A stretch of DNA of 64,000 bases from Burkholderiales bacterium (GTDB lineage: Bacteria > Pseudomonadota > Gammaproteobacteria > Burkholderiales > Ga0077523), in assembly GCA_022843925.1 (NCBI GenBank), contig JALHMS010000004.1:173086-237085 (forward strand), read 5' to 3'. Made by a program: the position numbers and the translations under genes. Positions 43,144 to 51,966 of the stretch are shown piece after piece (the first letter of the stretch is position 1; each line of letters begins with the position of its first letter). The notes beneath the pieces were generated by a model. It worked only from the letters and a program-made list of their open reading frames with translations. It was not told the DNA's origin and ran no database searches.

Positions 43144-44134
43144 GGTGCGATGTCCGCAGTGTCTGGAGGATGCGATCGGCGACCGATGCATCGAGGATGG
43201 CGTCGACCGGCAGGACCCACATGCGAGCCGTCGCGAAGGCCGCGCATTTTACGGCATCCTTCTCCGTCATCGCGATCGGCGCATCGTCCGCGAAAGCCAG
43301 GTCGCCCGCCTGGTAGGCGTGATGGTCCGGGAACGCGTGCGGGACGACGTCGACGCCCAGCGCGGTCAGCGTCGCGAAGAACTGCTCCGGGACGCCGATC
43401 CCCGCCACCGCATGCACGCGTCGACCGGCGAATGCCGTACCGTCGAGTGTCACCGTGGGGTCGTCCAGGCGCTGCCAGCGTCCGGGTGCGAGGCCCATCG
43501 TCACGGCACCGGCTGGCAGGGCCAGACTCGCGTCACGCGGGGCTTTCACGACGACGATGTCGCATCGGGCCAGCCGCGACACGGGCTCGCGCAGCGGACC
43601 CGCAGGCAGAAGCAATCCGTTGCCGAAGCCGCGGGTGCCGTCCACGACGGCGATCTCGAAGTTGCGGGCGAGACGATGGTGCTGGAGTCCGTCGTCGCTC
43701 ACGATCACGTCGCACTGCGGATGCGTGGCGAGCAGCGCGCGCGCAGCGGCGGCACGATCGCGACCCCGCCACACGGGGCAACCGGCGCGTCGTGCAAGCA
43801 ATACGGGTTCGTCGCCGCAGAGTGCGGGGTCACTGCCTGCGGTCACGGGTGCCGGTTCCGGACCGGTGCCCCCGTAGCCGCGCGTCACGATGCCCGGGTG
43901 CCGTCCGCGCCTTCGGAGTTCCGCGGCCAGCCAGAGCACGAGCGGTGTCTTGCCGGTCCCACCGGCAGTGACGTTGCCCACCACCACCACGGGCACCGGG
44001 AGCGATTCGACGCGAAGGATGCCGAGGCGGAAAAGCGAGCGGTGCAGCGCCGCCGCGAGTCCGAACACGGCAGCGAGCGGCATCAGCGCCAGGGCCAACG
44101 GTCCGCGGCGGTGCCAGTGGGCAGGAGCGTTCAC
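43133..44134 (-). CDS. lpxK: LpxK, tetraacyldisaccharide 4'-kinase
   Basis: A 333-residue inner-membrane-associated kinase that phosphorylates the 4' position of the lipid A precursor. Evidence: an N-terminal membrane segment ([20 protein letters not shown]), strand [20 protein letters not shown] containing the P-loop, [24 protein letters not shown], the DDGLQHHRL substrate/metal region and late MTEKDAVKC. The length is normal. First gene of the lpxK-trm112-kdsB run and downstream of exbB-exbD, a frequent betaproteobacterial arrangement. Confidence 0.95.
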   Translation of the reverse strand: MNAPAHWHRRGPLALALMPLAAVFGLAAALHRSLFRLGILRVESLPVPVVVVGNVTAGGTGKTPLVLWLAAELRRRGRHPGIVTRGYGGTGPEPAPVTAGSDPALCGDEPVLLARRAGCPVWRGRDRAAAARALLATHPQCDVIVSDDGLQHHRLARNFEIAVVDGTRGFGNGLLLPAGPLREPVSRLARCDIVVVKAPRDASLALPAGAVTMGLAPGRWQRLDDPTVTLDGTAFAGRRVHAVAGIGVPEQFFATLTALGVDVVPHAFPDHHAYQAGDLAFADDAPIAMTEKDAVKCAAFATARMWVLPVDAILDASVADRILQTLRTSHHGS

Positions 44135-44181
44135 GGGGCGGAGTCTGCGGGCGTGCCGATGGGCGCGATGCCTGCAGTCGG

Positions 44182-44601
44182 CTACTTCTTGGTCTGCTGG
44201 GTCGCGAAGGTCACGCGGCCGAACCCCGCGAAGCGCGCGGCCTCCAGAACGTGGATCACCGACTGGTGACTCGCGGTGGCATCGGCGTTGATCACGATCA
44301 TCGGATCGGGGTTGCTGCCGGCGGCGCGCTTCAGTTCGTTGGCGAAGGCCTCGGCGCTGGAGAAGACGACAGGGGACCGGTTGACCACGTAGCGCCCCGC
44401 AGGCGTCACGGCGACATCGATCTGCTGCGGGCGGTCGGCCGACGGTGGCGCGTCCGCGGTGGGGAGGTCGATCTGCAGTTCGGAGTAGCGCGAGTAGGTG
44501 GTGGTGACCATGAGAAAGATCAGGATCACCATCAGCACGTCGATGAGCGGGACCAGGTTCATCTCGGGTTCCTCGCGCACCGACCCGCGGCGGAAATTCA
44601 T
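44182..44601 (-). CDS. exbD: ExbD/TolR-family proton-channel protein
   Basis: A 139-residue protein with one membrane segment (MNLVPLIDVLMVILIFLMVTTT) holding the conserved proton-carrying Asp in the PLIDV context, then a periplasmic domain (DAPPSADRPQQIDVAVTPAG). It works with ExbB to energise TonB. Its ATG shares one base with the exbB stop (translational coupling). The TonB it serves is not adjacent here; the tonB at 2.3 kb is a candidate partner for it. Confidence 0.9.
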   Translation of the reverse strand: MNFRRGSVREEPEMNLVPLIDVLMVILIFLMVTTTYSRYSELQIDLPTADAPPSADRPQQIDVAVTPAGRYVVNRSPVVFSSAEAFANELKRAAGSNPDPMIVINADATASHQSVIHVLEAARFAGFGRVTFATQQTKK

Positions 44602-45206
44602 CAGCGGCGCTCTCCGTGGAGGATCTCCACGAGCTTCACGGCCTGCTGCTCCATCTCGACCACCAGCGAGTCCGCGCGGCTGCGGAAATGGCGGTAGAAG
44701 ATCATGCTCGGGATTGCCACGATCAGACCGAAGGCCGTGTTGTAGAGCGCCACGGAGATGCCGTGCGCCAGTTGCGCCGGACTGTTGCCGCCCGGCGCCT
44801 GCGATCCGAAGATCTCGATCATCCCGATGACTGTGCCGAGCAGGCCCATGATCGGCGAGATGGATGCGATGGTGCCGAGGGGAGGCAGAAACCGGCCGAG
44901 CTCGTGCGCTGCAGCGCGCCCGGCTTCCTCGATGGCTTCCTTGGTGACTTCGCGCGTGCTCTTCACGTTGGCGAGTCCGGCCGCGAAGACGCGCCCGAGC
45001 AGGGAGTCCTGGGCTAGACGATCGAGCATCGCCTGCGACACGCCCTGCGTGCGGAACTCCTCGGTGACCCGGGATAGGAGGTCTCGTGGTGCAACCAGGT
45101 TGCGGCGCAGTGACCAGCTCCGTTCACCGATGATGCCCAGGGCGATGATGGATGCTGCGATGATCGGCCAGATGGGCCAGCCTGCCGCTTCGATGATGGC
45201 CAGCAC
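44601..45206 (-). CDS. exbB: ExbB/TolQ/MotA-family proton-channel protein
   Basis: A 201-residue inner-membrane protein with three membrane segments: an N-terminal one (WPIWPIIAASIIALGIIGE) and a C-terminal pair (LGTIASISPIMGLLGTVIGMIEIF and ISVALYNTAFGLIVAIPSMIFY). The conserved GLLGTVxGM and TAxGLxxAIP motifs are those of ExbB. It forms the stator-like pentamer with ExbD. It is the first gene of a minus-strand run exbB-exbD-lpxK-trm112-kdsB and is divergent from xseA. Confidence 0.92.
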   Translation of the reverse strand: MLAIIEAAGWPIWPIIAASIIALGIIGERSWSLRRNLVAPRDLLSRVTEEFRTQGVSQAMLDRLAQDSLLGRVFAAGLANVKSTREVTKEAIEEAGRAAAHELGRFLPPLGTIASISPIMGLLGTVIGMIEIFGSQAPGGNSPAQLAHGISVALYNTAFGLIVAIPSMIFYRHFRSRADSLVVEMEQQAVKLVEILHGERR

Positions 45207-45308
45207 GTGTGATTCTCTCCGTCAGCAAACCGGGTGACTGTAGCTTGCGCGGGCGGGGCGCGCAACCGAGCATCTCGCGGTCGGCGGGTGCACCGGAATC
45301 TTGAATTG

Positions 45309-45331
45309 TTTTCCACAAACCCTGTGGATAA
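45309..45331. promoter_or_regulatory. Inverted pair of DnaA-box-like 9-mers
   Basis: TTTTCCACA and TGTGGATAA (reverse complement TTATCCACA, a consensus DnaA box) face each other across 5 bases, between exbB and xseA. The AT-rich stretch to 45430 follows. No dnaA, dnaN or other replication gene is near, so this is not read as the origin. Confidence 0.5.
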
Positions 45332-45496
45332 GGGTGTGAACAGGTTGTCGAAATCTTCGCTAAGTGGCGAACGCGGAAAGGCTTTTGGTCTGCCGCTCAA
45401 AATTTGGTCACGAAAAATTCATATGACGAACATGTACTTGGCGCAAGGCTCCCTCTGGCAAGAAACCGCGATCCTGGCCGACTTCCGGGGCTTCCG

Positions 45497-46843
45497 ATGA
45501 GCGGCGGATTCGGCGCTGCGGGCGATGTGCAGGTCCTCACCGTCGCCCAGTTCAATGCCCGGGCACGCGCCCTGATCGAGGGCGGTCTCGCGGTCGGATG
45601 GGTGACCGGCGAGATCTCCAACTTCATGCGCGCCGCGTCGGGGCACTGCTACTTCTCCCTGAAGGACGAATCCGCACAGGTGAGGTGCGTGCTGTTCCGG
45701 CATCGCGCGCAACTGGTCGATGCTCCGCTCGCGAACGGTGCCCGCGTCGAGATCCGCGCCGTGCCCACGCTCTACGAGGCGCGGGGCGAGTTCCAGCTCA
45801 CGGTCGAGTACGTGCGACGGGCCGGCGTGGGCTCGCTCTTCGAGGCGTTCGAGCGCACGAAGCGGAAGCTCGAGGCCGAGGGCCTGTTCGCCACCGAACG
45901 CAAGCGGCCGTTGCCGGCGTATCCGCGCGTCGTCGGAATCGTGACATCGCCCCAGGCTGCCGCGTTGCGCGACGTGCTCACGACGTTGAAGCGCCGCATG
46001 CCGTCGGTCGGCGCGATCGTCTATCCGACGCTGGTGCAGGGGGACGGTGCGCCGGAGCGCATCGCCAACGCCATCGCGACGGCGTCGCGGCGCGCGGAGG
46101 TCGACGTGTTGATCGTCTGTCGCGGTGGCGGCAGCACGGAGGATCTCTGGGCCTTCAACGACGAACGCGTCGCGCGTGCGATCGCGGCCTCGCCCGTGCC
46201 TGTGGTCACGGGCGTCGGCCACGAGACCGACTTCACGATCGCCGACTTCGTCTCGGACATGCGCGCGCCGACGCCGACCGCTGCCGCGACCGCCGTCGTG
46301 CCGGATCGGGTCGTGTTGCTGCGACGCATCGGCGTCCAGGCGAACGCCATCGCACGAAGCGCCATGCGGCATCTGGAACGTCGGGCCCAGCGGCTCGATC
46401 ACCTGGCATCGCGACTGCAGCATCCCGGCGAACGCATCGCGCTGCGCCGCGAGCGCCTCGCGAACCTGCAGGCGCGTCTCTCGAATGCGATGGGGCGTGT
46501 CCAGGACATGCGCCTGCAGCGCGTGGCGCGTGTCGGTGACCGCTTCACCGCGGCGGCGCCTGACCTCGGGCGCTTGCGCACGCGGCTGAAAGCCATCGGC
46601 GAGCGTCTTCCCAGGGCTGGTGCGACCGGCATGCTGTCGCGAACGGCCAAGCTCGACCGGCTCGCGGCGAGCCTGCTGCACCTCGATCCCACGGCTGTGC
46701 TGGACCGTGGCTACGCGATCGTGCGGGATGCGGAGGGCAGGGTTCTCCGGTCGGCCTCGTCCGTGGCAACGGGCGACGCCATCGCCATCGCCGTGTCGGA
46801 CGGCGGTATCGATGCGGTGGTCTCGAGCGTGCGCCGTGATTGA
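45497..46843 (+). CDS. xseA: XseA, exodeoxyribonuclease VII large subunit
   Basis: A 448-residue catalytic subunit of exonuclease VII, which degrades single-stranded DNA from both ends. It has an N-terminal OB-fold (VLTVAQFNARARALIEGGL, GWVTGEISNF, GHCYFSLKDESAQVRCVLF) and a central catalytic domain (VGIVTSPQAAALRDVLTTL, IVCRGGGSTEDLWAFNDE, TGVGHETDFTIADFVSD). A coiled-coil region leads to the C-terminal DRGYAIVRDAEG. I chose ATG 45497 (MSGGFGAAGD); a longer in-frame ATG at 45404 would add 31 residues with no family match. The small subunit XseB is not here. Confidence 0.94.
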   Translation: MSGGFGAAGDVQVLTVAQFNARARALIEGGLAVGWVTGEISNFMRAASGHCYFSLKDESAQVRCVLFRHRAQLVDAPLANGARVEIRAVPTLYEARGEFQLTVEYVRRAGVGSLFEAFERTKRKLEAEGLFATERKRPLPAYPRVVGIVTSPQAAALRDVLTTLKRRMPSVGAIVYPTLVQGDGAPERIANAIATASRRAEVDVLIVCRGGGSTEDLWAFNDERVARAIAASPVPVVTGVGHETDFTIADFVSDMRAPTPTAAATAVVPDRVVLLRRIGVQANAIARSAMRHLERRAQRLDHLASRLQHPGERIALRRERLANLQARLSNAMGRVQDMRLQRVARVGDRFTAAAPDLGRLRTRLKAIGERLPRAGATGMLSRTAKLDRLAASLLHLDPTAVLDRGYAIVRDAEGRVLRSASSVATGDAIAIAVSDGGIDAVVSSVRRD

Positions 46844-46924
46844 ACCTCGGGGGATCGAGGGCGTATCGTTCGTCGTTCGGACACACACCGCACTCACAAC
46901 CACCAACGCAGGAGGAGTCGAAGC

Positions 46925-47425
46925 ATGAGATCCCTGAGAATCCGCATTGCGGCAGCGCTCGTCGCGGTGTTCGGCGCGATGGCGTTCGGTGCCATGTCGT
47001 CCGGGGCACTCGCCCAGGTCGTGGACAAGAAGGCGCTGACGCTCGATGGCGCGAAGAAGATCGCGGCGGCCGCCGAAGCCGAGGCCGTGAAGAACAAGTG
47101 GAACGTCGTGATTGCCGTGGTCGACGAGGGTGGCCAGATCCTTTATCTCCAGCGCATGGACGGCACGCAGTACGGCAGCGTCGATGTGGCGATCAAGAAG
47201 GCGCGCACGTCGTCAGCATTCAAGCGGCCCACGAAGGTCTTCGAGGACGCCGTCGCAGGCGGGCGCAACGCACTTCTCGCGCTGGACGGCGCGTTGCCGC
47301 TGGAAGGCGGTCTGCCCCTCGCAGTCGGCGGCCAGATCGTCGGCGCGATCGGCGTGTCGGGCGTGACGTCCCAGCAGGACGGTCAGATCGCGAAGGCCGG
47401 CGTGGACGCGCTCGGCGGGCAGTGA
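46925..47425 (+). CDS. Secreted GlcG/HbpS-family haem-binding-like protein
   Basis: A 166-residue protein with a signal peptide (about 1-31, ending GALA before QVV). A GlcG/HbpS (DUF336) domain follows: LTLDGAKKIAAAAEAEAVKN, VVIAVVDEGGQILYLQRMDG, IKKARTSSAFKRPTKVFED, and GGLPLAVGGQIVGAIGVSG. Relatives bind haem or small molecules, often as octamers. The periplasmic location here may suit haem or corrinoid scavenging, but this is not shown by the sequence. An AGGAGTCGAAGC ribosome-binding site precedes the ATG. No operon partner on this strand. Confidence 0.88.
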   Translation: MRSLRIRIAAALVAVFGAMAFGAMSSGALAQVVDKKALTLDGAKKIAAAAEAEAVKNKWNVVIAVVDEGGQILYLQRMDGTQYGSVDVAIKKARTSSAFKRPTKVFEDAVAGGRNALLALDGALPLEGGLPLAVGGQIVGAIGVSGVTSQQDGQIAKAGVDALGGQ

Positions 47426-47485
47426 CGACGTTCCGGGCCGGTCGGACGATTCGATCGGGCGGCGTCCGGCCCGGGCGCCGCGGCC

Positions 47486-48436
47486 TCAGCAGTCGGCGAG
47501 TCGCGCGCCCACCACGTCGGCGACCGTCCCGGCCACGTCCGGATCCAGGCAGTCGAAGCGTTCCACGTCGGGCGTGGAACGCAGCCAGGTGAGCTGCCGT
47601 TTCGCGAGTTGTCGCGTCGCGATCACGGCGGTCTCCCGCAGGCGCGCCAGTCCGAACTCGCCGTCGAGGTACTGCCACACCTGGCGATAGCCCACGCATC
47701 GCATCGAGGGCAGTTCCGGCGTGAGGTCGTAGTCGCGACGCAGCCTCTCCACCTCGCCGATCAGGCCCAGCTCCAGCATCACTTCGAAGCGGGTCGCGAT
47801 GCGTTCGTGCAGCACTGCACGATCGCCGGGTTCCAGCGAGACCTGCACCCACCGGAAGGGCGGTGCTTCGCGCGCACTCTCCTCCAGCAGTTCCGACATG
47901 GGCCGCCCGGCCACCCAGCAGACTTCCAGGGCGCGCTGGATGCGCTGCGAATCCGTCGGGTCGAGGCGCGCGGCCGTCACGGGGTCCAGCCCGGCCAGCG
48001 TCTCGTGCAGCGCCGGCCAGCCGAGCGTTTCCGCCATGTCGTCGATCACGGCACGCGTGGCCGGATCCGCCTGGGGCAGGTCCGACAGACCCTCGCGCAG
48101 GGCCTTGAAGTAGAGCATGGTGCCGCCGCAGAGCAGCGGGATGCGATCGCGGGCGGCGATGCTGCGGATGCAGTCCGCGGCGTCTTCGGCGAAGCGCGCT
48201 GCGGAGTAGCGCTCCGTCGGATCGATGAGATCCAGCAGATGGTGCCGGACCTGCCCGCGCTCCGCGGCGTCGGGCTTGGCCGTGCCGATGTCCATGTCGC
48301 GGTAGACCAGTGCGGAATCCACGCTGACGATCTCCACCGGCAGCCGGCGCGCGAGTTCGAGGGCGACCCGGGTCTTGCCGGCGGCCGTCGGGCCCATGAG
48401 GGCGATGACGACCGGGCGCTCGTCGTGAACAGTCAT
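47486..48436 (-). CDS. miaA: MiaA, tRNA dimethylallyltransferase
   Basis: A 316-residue enzyme that adds the isopentenyl group to A37 of tRNAs reading UNN codons. Evidence: the P-loop [63 protein letters not shown], and the Zn-free C-terminal [14 protein letters not shown] chose ATG 48436 ([11 protein letters not shown]), 13 bases after the mutL stop. The longer frame overlaps mutL. miaA directly after mutL is a widely conserved pair. Confidence 0.95.
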   Translation of the reverse strand: MTVHDERPVVIALMGPTAAGKTRVALELARRLPVEIVSVDSALVYRDMDIGTAKPDAAERGQVRHHLLDLIDPTERYSAARFAEDAADCIRSIAARDRIPLLCGGTMLYFKALREGLSDLPQADPATRAVIDDMAETLGWPALHETLAGLDPVTAARLDPTDSQRIQRALEVCWVAGRPMSELLEESAREAPPFRWVQVSLEPGDRAVLHERIATRFEVMLELGLIGEVERLRRDYDLTPELPSMRCVGYRQVWQYLDGEFGLARLRETAVIATRQLAKRQLTWLRSTPDVERFDCLDPDVAGTVADVVGARLADC

Positions 48437-48449
48437 CGACGCAACCTGC

Positions 48450-50258
48450 TCAGCGGCCGCGCATGAAGAGGCGATCGAGATCCGCCATCGACAGCTGGGT
48501 CCAGGTGGGGCGCCCGTGATTGCACTGCCCGGAGCGTTCGGTCTCCTCCATGTCGCGCAGCAGCGCATTCATCTCGGGCAGTGTGAGCGAACGGTTCGCG
48601 CGGACCGCGCCGTGGCAGGCGAGCGTCGCGAGCATCTCGTCGCGGCGGTCCTCCAGGACGTGGCTCACGCCGACCTCGGCGATCTCGCGCAGCGTGTCGC
48701 GGGCGAGCGCCGCGGCGTCGGCGTTGCGCAGCAGGACCGGTACGGATCGCACGGCGACCGTCGTCGGCGACAGCACCGCCATCTCGAACCCCAGCCGCGA
48801 CAGGAGGTCCGCGTGCTCCTCCACCGTGGCCACCTCCAGCGCACTGGCCACGAGCGTGGCGGGGATCAGGAGCGGTTGCGTCGGGACGCCGGAGGCTGCG
48901 AGCGCGACCTTCAACCGCTCGTAGACGATGCGTTCGTGCGCTGCATGCATGTCGATGATGACGAGGCCGGCATGGTTCTGCGCGAGCACGTAGACGCCGG
49001 CCAGCTGGGCGATCGCGAATCCGAGCGGCGGCCCGTCGGATGGGGTGGCGGACGGCGGCGGGGCGAGTGTCGTCGTGGCCGCATCCGTGCCGTCGCCCGT
49101 AGGTGCGCGGCCGAACAGCCGGTCGTAGAAGGCCATCGATTCGCCGGCGGCGAGCGGCATCGCGGATTGCCGCGGCGGGTAGCCCGCGGTCGGACCGCTC
49201 GACCACCCCATGCCGGAAGGCGCGCGGACCGCCTGGTCCGGTGGCGTCATCGAGGTCGTCGCGCCCCCTGGCCTGGACGCGGCGAGCGTCCGTTCGAGGA
49301 TGCTCCGTACGAACGGATGGATGCTGCGGCTCTCGCGGAACCGGACTTCCGTCTTCGTCGGGTGCACGTTCACGTCGACCAGCTCCGGCGGCATGTCGAG
49401 GAAGATCGCGAAGGCCGGATGGCGGTCGTGGTGGAGGATGTCCCGATACGCTTCGCGGATGGCGTGGGCGAGCAGGCGGTCGCGGACGAACCGCCCGTTC
49501 ACGAACACGAACTGCGCATCGCGCTGGCCGCGGGCCGCGGCGGGAAGCCCGGCGAAGCCGCGCAACGCCATGGGGCCGGCCCGCTCGTCGAACGCGATGG
49601 CGGACTGCATGAAGTCCTCGCCGAGCACCGCAGCCACCCGCTCGGCCAGCGACTGGGAAGCCAGCCGCCAACGCGCCCTGCCGTCGCTCGTGAGGCGCAT
49701 CGAGACATCGGGGCGCGCGAGGGCGATGCGCGTGAACCAGTCGTCCGCGTGGGCGTACTCGGTGGCTTCGGTGCGGAGGAACTTCCGGCGGGCGGGGGTG
49801 TTGTAGTAGAGATCGAGCACGTCGATCGTGGTGCCGGGTTCGCACTGCGCCGGGATGGCTTCCGAGAGCGTCCCGCCATGGCTTTCGATCTGCCAGCCGT
49901 GCCTCTCGTCCGCAGTCCGGCTGGTCAGGGTGAGATGCGACACCGAGGCGATGCTGGCGAGCGCCTCGCCCCGGAAGCCCAGCGTGCCGACGCGCTCGAG
50001 ATCCTCGAACGATGCGATCTTGCTGGTGGCGTGCCGGGCGAGTGCCAGCGGCAGTTCGTCGCGTGCGATGCCCCGCCCGTCGTCCTGCACGCGGATCTGC
50101 CGGATCCCGCCATCCTTCAGCGTCACGGCGATGTCGGTGGCGCCCGCGTCGAGACTGTTCTCGAGCATTTCCTTCAGGGCGGCGGCGGGGCGTTCGACGA
50201 CTTCGCCGGCAGCAATCTGGTTGACGAGGTGATCGGGCAGGACTTGGATCGAAGGCAT
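48450..50258 (-). CDS. mutL: MutL, DNA mismatch repair protein (with endonuclease-type motif)
   Basis: A 602-residue GHKL ATPase that couples mismatch recognition to strand removal. The N-terminal ATPase motifs are [26 protein letters not shown], and [13 protein letters not shown]. After a disordered Pro/Ala linker, the C-terminal dimerisation domain contains [12 protein letters not shown] (residues 436-447), which fits the DxHAxxExxxxE pattern of MutL proteins with endonuclease activity (E. coli MutL lacks it). That fits organisms without mutH. The next gene miaA is 13 bases downstream. Confidence 0.94.
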   Translation of the reverse strand: MPSIQVLPDHLVNQIAAGEVVERPAAALKEMLENSLDAGATDIAVTLKDGGIRQIRVQDDGRGIARDELPLALARHATSKIASFEDLERVGTLGFRGEALASIASVSHLTLTSRTADERHGWQIESHGGTLSEAIPAQCEPGTTIDVLDLYYNTPARRKFLRTEATEYAHADDWFTRIALARPDVSMRLTSDGRARWRLASQSLAERVAAVLGEDFMQSAIAFDERAGPMALRGFAGLPAAARGQRDAQFVFVNGRFVRDRLLAHAIREAYRDILHHDRHPAFAIFLDMPPELVDVNVHPTKTEVRFRESRSIHPFVRSILERTLAASRPGGATTSMTPPDQAVRAPSGMGWSSGPTAGYPPRQSAMPLAAGESMAFYDRLFGRAPTGDGTDAATTTLAPPPSATPSDGPPLGFAIAQLAGVYVLAQNHAGLVIIDMHAAHERIVYERLKVALAASGVPTQPLLIPATLVASALEVATVEEHADLLSRLGFEMAVLSPTTVAVRSVPVLLRNADAAALARDTLREIAEVGVSHVLEDRRDEMLATLACHGAVRANRSLTLPEMNALLRDMEETERSGQCNHGRPTWTQLSMADLDRLFMRGR

Positions 50259-50336
50259 TCGGGGAGCGGGGCTTTATGTTGGAATCGGCATGAGAGAACT
50301 GCCGGAGCGGCATATCCGAGCCGCGAGCCGGCCCAC

Positions 50337-50342
50337 TATAAT
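50337..50342 (+). promoter_or_regulatory. -10 element (TATAAT) for the pnt operon
   Basis: ACTATAATGCTAGG on the plus strand, about 160 bases upstream of pntAA, within the gap that separates it from the divergent mutL gene. Confidence 0.55.
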
Positions 50343-50500
50343 GCTAGGCTTCTCAGGCTCGTGGCGAAAACGCGGGCATCATCGGGATCCGCGCCCTGGT
50401 CGGTGTTTTCGTGCCGATCGGCGGCAGGCGTCCCTGACAAGTGGACCGGTGGCGCAAGTTCGTCCCCGGCCATGACCCAAATCTTGGAGGTGATCTAGGC

Positions 50501-51625
50501 ATGCAGATCGGGATACCCGCGGAGACCCGTGCGGGTGAGACGCGCGTTGCTGCCACACCGGAGACGGTGAAGAAACTGGCCGCGGGCGGTCATCACAAGC
50601 TGATCGTACAGGCGGGAGCAGGGCTCGCCTCCAACTATGCCGACGCCGACTACGCTGCGGCAGGGGCAACCGTGGTGGGGGCTGCTGCCGAGGTGTACGC
50701 CACGGCCGATCTCGTGCTGAAGGTGCGAGGGCCGGAGCCGGCGGAGCTGGCGTCGATGCGGAAGGGCCAGATGCTGATCGGCCTGCTCGCGCCCCACAAG
50801 CGCGAGGGCCTGGAGGCGATCGCGGCCCAGGGTGTCACGGCGTTCGCGATGGAATGGCTCCCTCGGATCTCCCGCGCACAGAGCATGGACGTCCTCTCCT
50901 CGCAGGCCAACCTCGCCGGCTACAAGGCCGTGATGATCGCCGCGAACACGTACGGACGCCTGATGCCGATGATGATGACGGCGGCCGGCACGGTGAAGGC
51001 CGCCCGCGTCGTGATCATGGGGGTGGGCGTCGCGGGCCTGCAGGCCATCGCGACGGCCAAGCGGCTGGGCGCGGTGGTGGAGGCCACGGACGTCCGGCCC
51101 GATACCAAGGAGCAGGTGGAGTCGCTGGGCGCCAAGTTCATCGATGTCCCCCTGACCGACGCCGAGAAGGAACTGGCGAAGGGCCAGGGCGGCTACGCGA
51201 AGGAGATGGGCGAGGACTACAAGAAGCGCCAGGCGGCTCTGATCGCCGAGCGCATCAAGCAGGCCGATATCGTCATCACCACGGCGCTCATCCCCGGCCG
51301 GCCCGCCCCGGTGCTGGTCACCGAGGACATGGTGAAGACCATGAAGCCCGGGTCCGTCATCGTCGACATGGCGGTGGAGCAGGGCGGCAACTGCCCGCTG
51401 TCCGAACTGGATCGCACGGTCGTGAAGCACGGCGTGAATCTGGTCGGCATCGCGAACCTCCCGGCGCTGGTACCGGCCGACGCCAGTGCCCTGTACGCCC
51501 GCAACCTCGTGAACTTCCTCGCGCTCATGCTCGACCCCAAGACCGGTGCGTTCAAGCTGGATCGCGAGGACGAAATCATCGCCGGCACGCTCGCCGCCAT
51601 CGACGGCGCGCTCGTGCGCACCTGA
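50501..51625 (+). CDS. pntAA: PntAA, NAD(P) transhydrogenase alpha subunit, domain I
   Basis: A 374-residue NAD(H)-binding domain I of the proton-translocating transhydrogenase, which transfers hydride between NADH and NADP+. Evidence: MQIGIPAETRAGETRVAATP, the RGPEPAEL segment, VVIMGVGVAGLQAIATAKRLGAVVEATDVR (dinucleotide fold), and the mobile loop TTALIPGRPAPVLVT. A clear GGAGGTGATC precedes ATG 50501. The membrane part is a separate gene (pntAB), so this is the three-subunit form (AA, AB, B) found in Rhodospirillum-like and related proteobacteria. Confidence 0.95.
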   Translation: MQIGIPAETRAGETRVAATPETVKKLAAGGHHKLIVQAGAGLASNYADADYAAAGATVVGAAAEVYATADLVLKVRGPEPAELASMRKGQMLIGLLAPHKREGLEAIAAQGVTAFAMEWLPRISRAQSMDVLSSQANLAGYKAVMIAANTYGRLMPMMMTAAGTVKAARVVIMGVGVAGLQAIATAKRLGAVVEATDVRPDTKEQVESLGAKFIDVPLTDAEKELAKGQGGYAKEMGEDYKKRQAALIAERIKQADIVITTALIPGRPAPVLVTEDMVKTMKPGSVIVDMAVEQGGNCPLSELDRTVVKHGVNLVGIANLPALVPADASALYARNLVNFLALMLDPKTGAFKLDREDEIIAGTLAAIDGALVRT

Positions 51626-51648
51626 CCGTTCGCCACGGAGACCATTCG

Positions 51649-51966
51649 GTGGAAACCCTCAATCCGACAGTCATCAACCTCATCATCTTCGTGCTCGCGG
51701 TGTACGTGGGCTACCACGTCGTGTGGAACGTCACGCCCGCGCTGCACACGCCGCTCATGGCCGTCACCAACGCCATCTCGGCGATCGTCATCGTGGGCGC
51801 CATGCTCGCGGCGGCGCTCACCGAGACGACGCTCGGCAAGACGATGGGCGTCCTCGCCGTGGCACTCGCGGCCGTCAACGTCTTCGGCGGCTTCCTCGTG
51901 ACGCGGCGCATGCTCGAGATGTTCAAGAAGAAGGATCGGCCGGCCGCGGGAGGGAGCAAGCCATGA
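51649..51966 (+). CDS. pntAB: PntAB, NAD(P) transhydrogenase alpha subunit, membrane part
   Basis: A 105-residue membrane protein starting at GTG 51649 (METLNPTVINLIIFVLAVYV) with three or four helices (VGYHVVWNVTPALHTPLMAVTN, AIVIVGAMLAAAL, MGVLAVALAAVNVFGGFLVT) and a Lys-rich C-terminal RRMLEMFKKKDRP. It carries part of the proton channel. Its stop overlaps the pntB start by 4 bases (ATGA), a coupled operon junction. The start lies 23 bases after the pntAA stop. Confidence 0.94.
   Translation: METLNPTVINLIIFVLAVYVGYHVVWNVTPALHTPLMAVTNAISAIVIVGAMLAAALTETTLGKTMGVLAVALAAVNVFGGFLVTRRMLEMFKKKDRPAAGGSKP

Noticed and set aside
45309-45331. Chromosomal replication origin
   Set aside because: Only two DnaA boxes, no dnaA/dnaN/gidA neighbourhood and no AT-rich repeat cluster.
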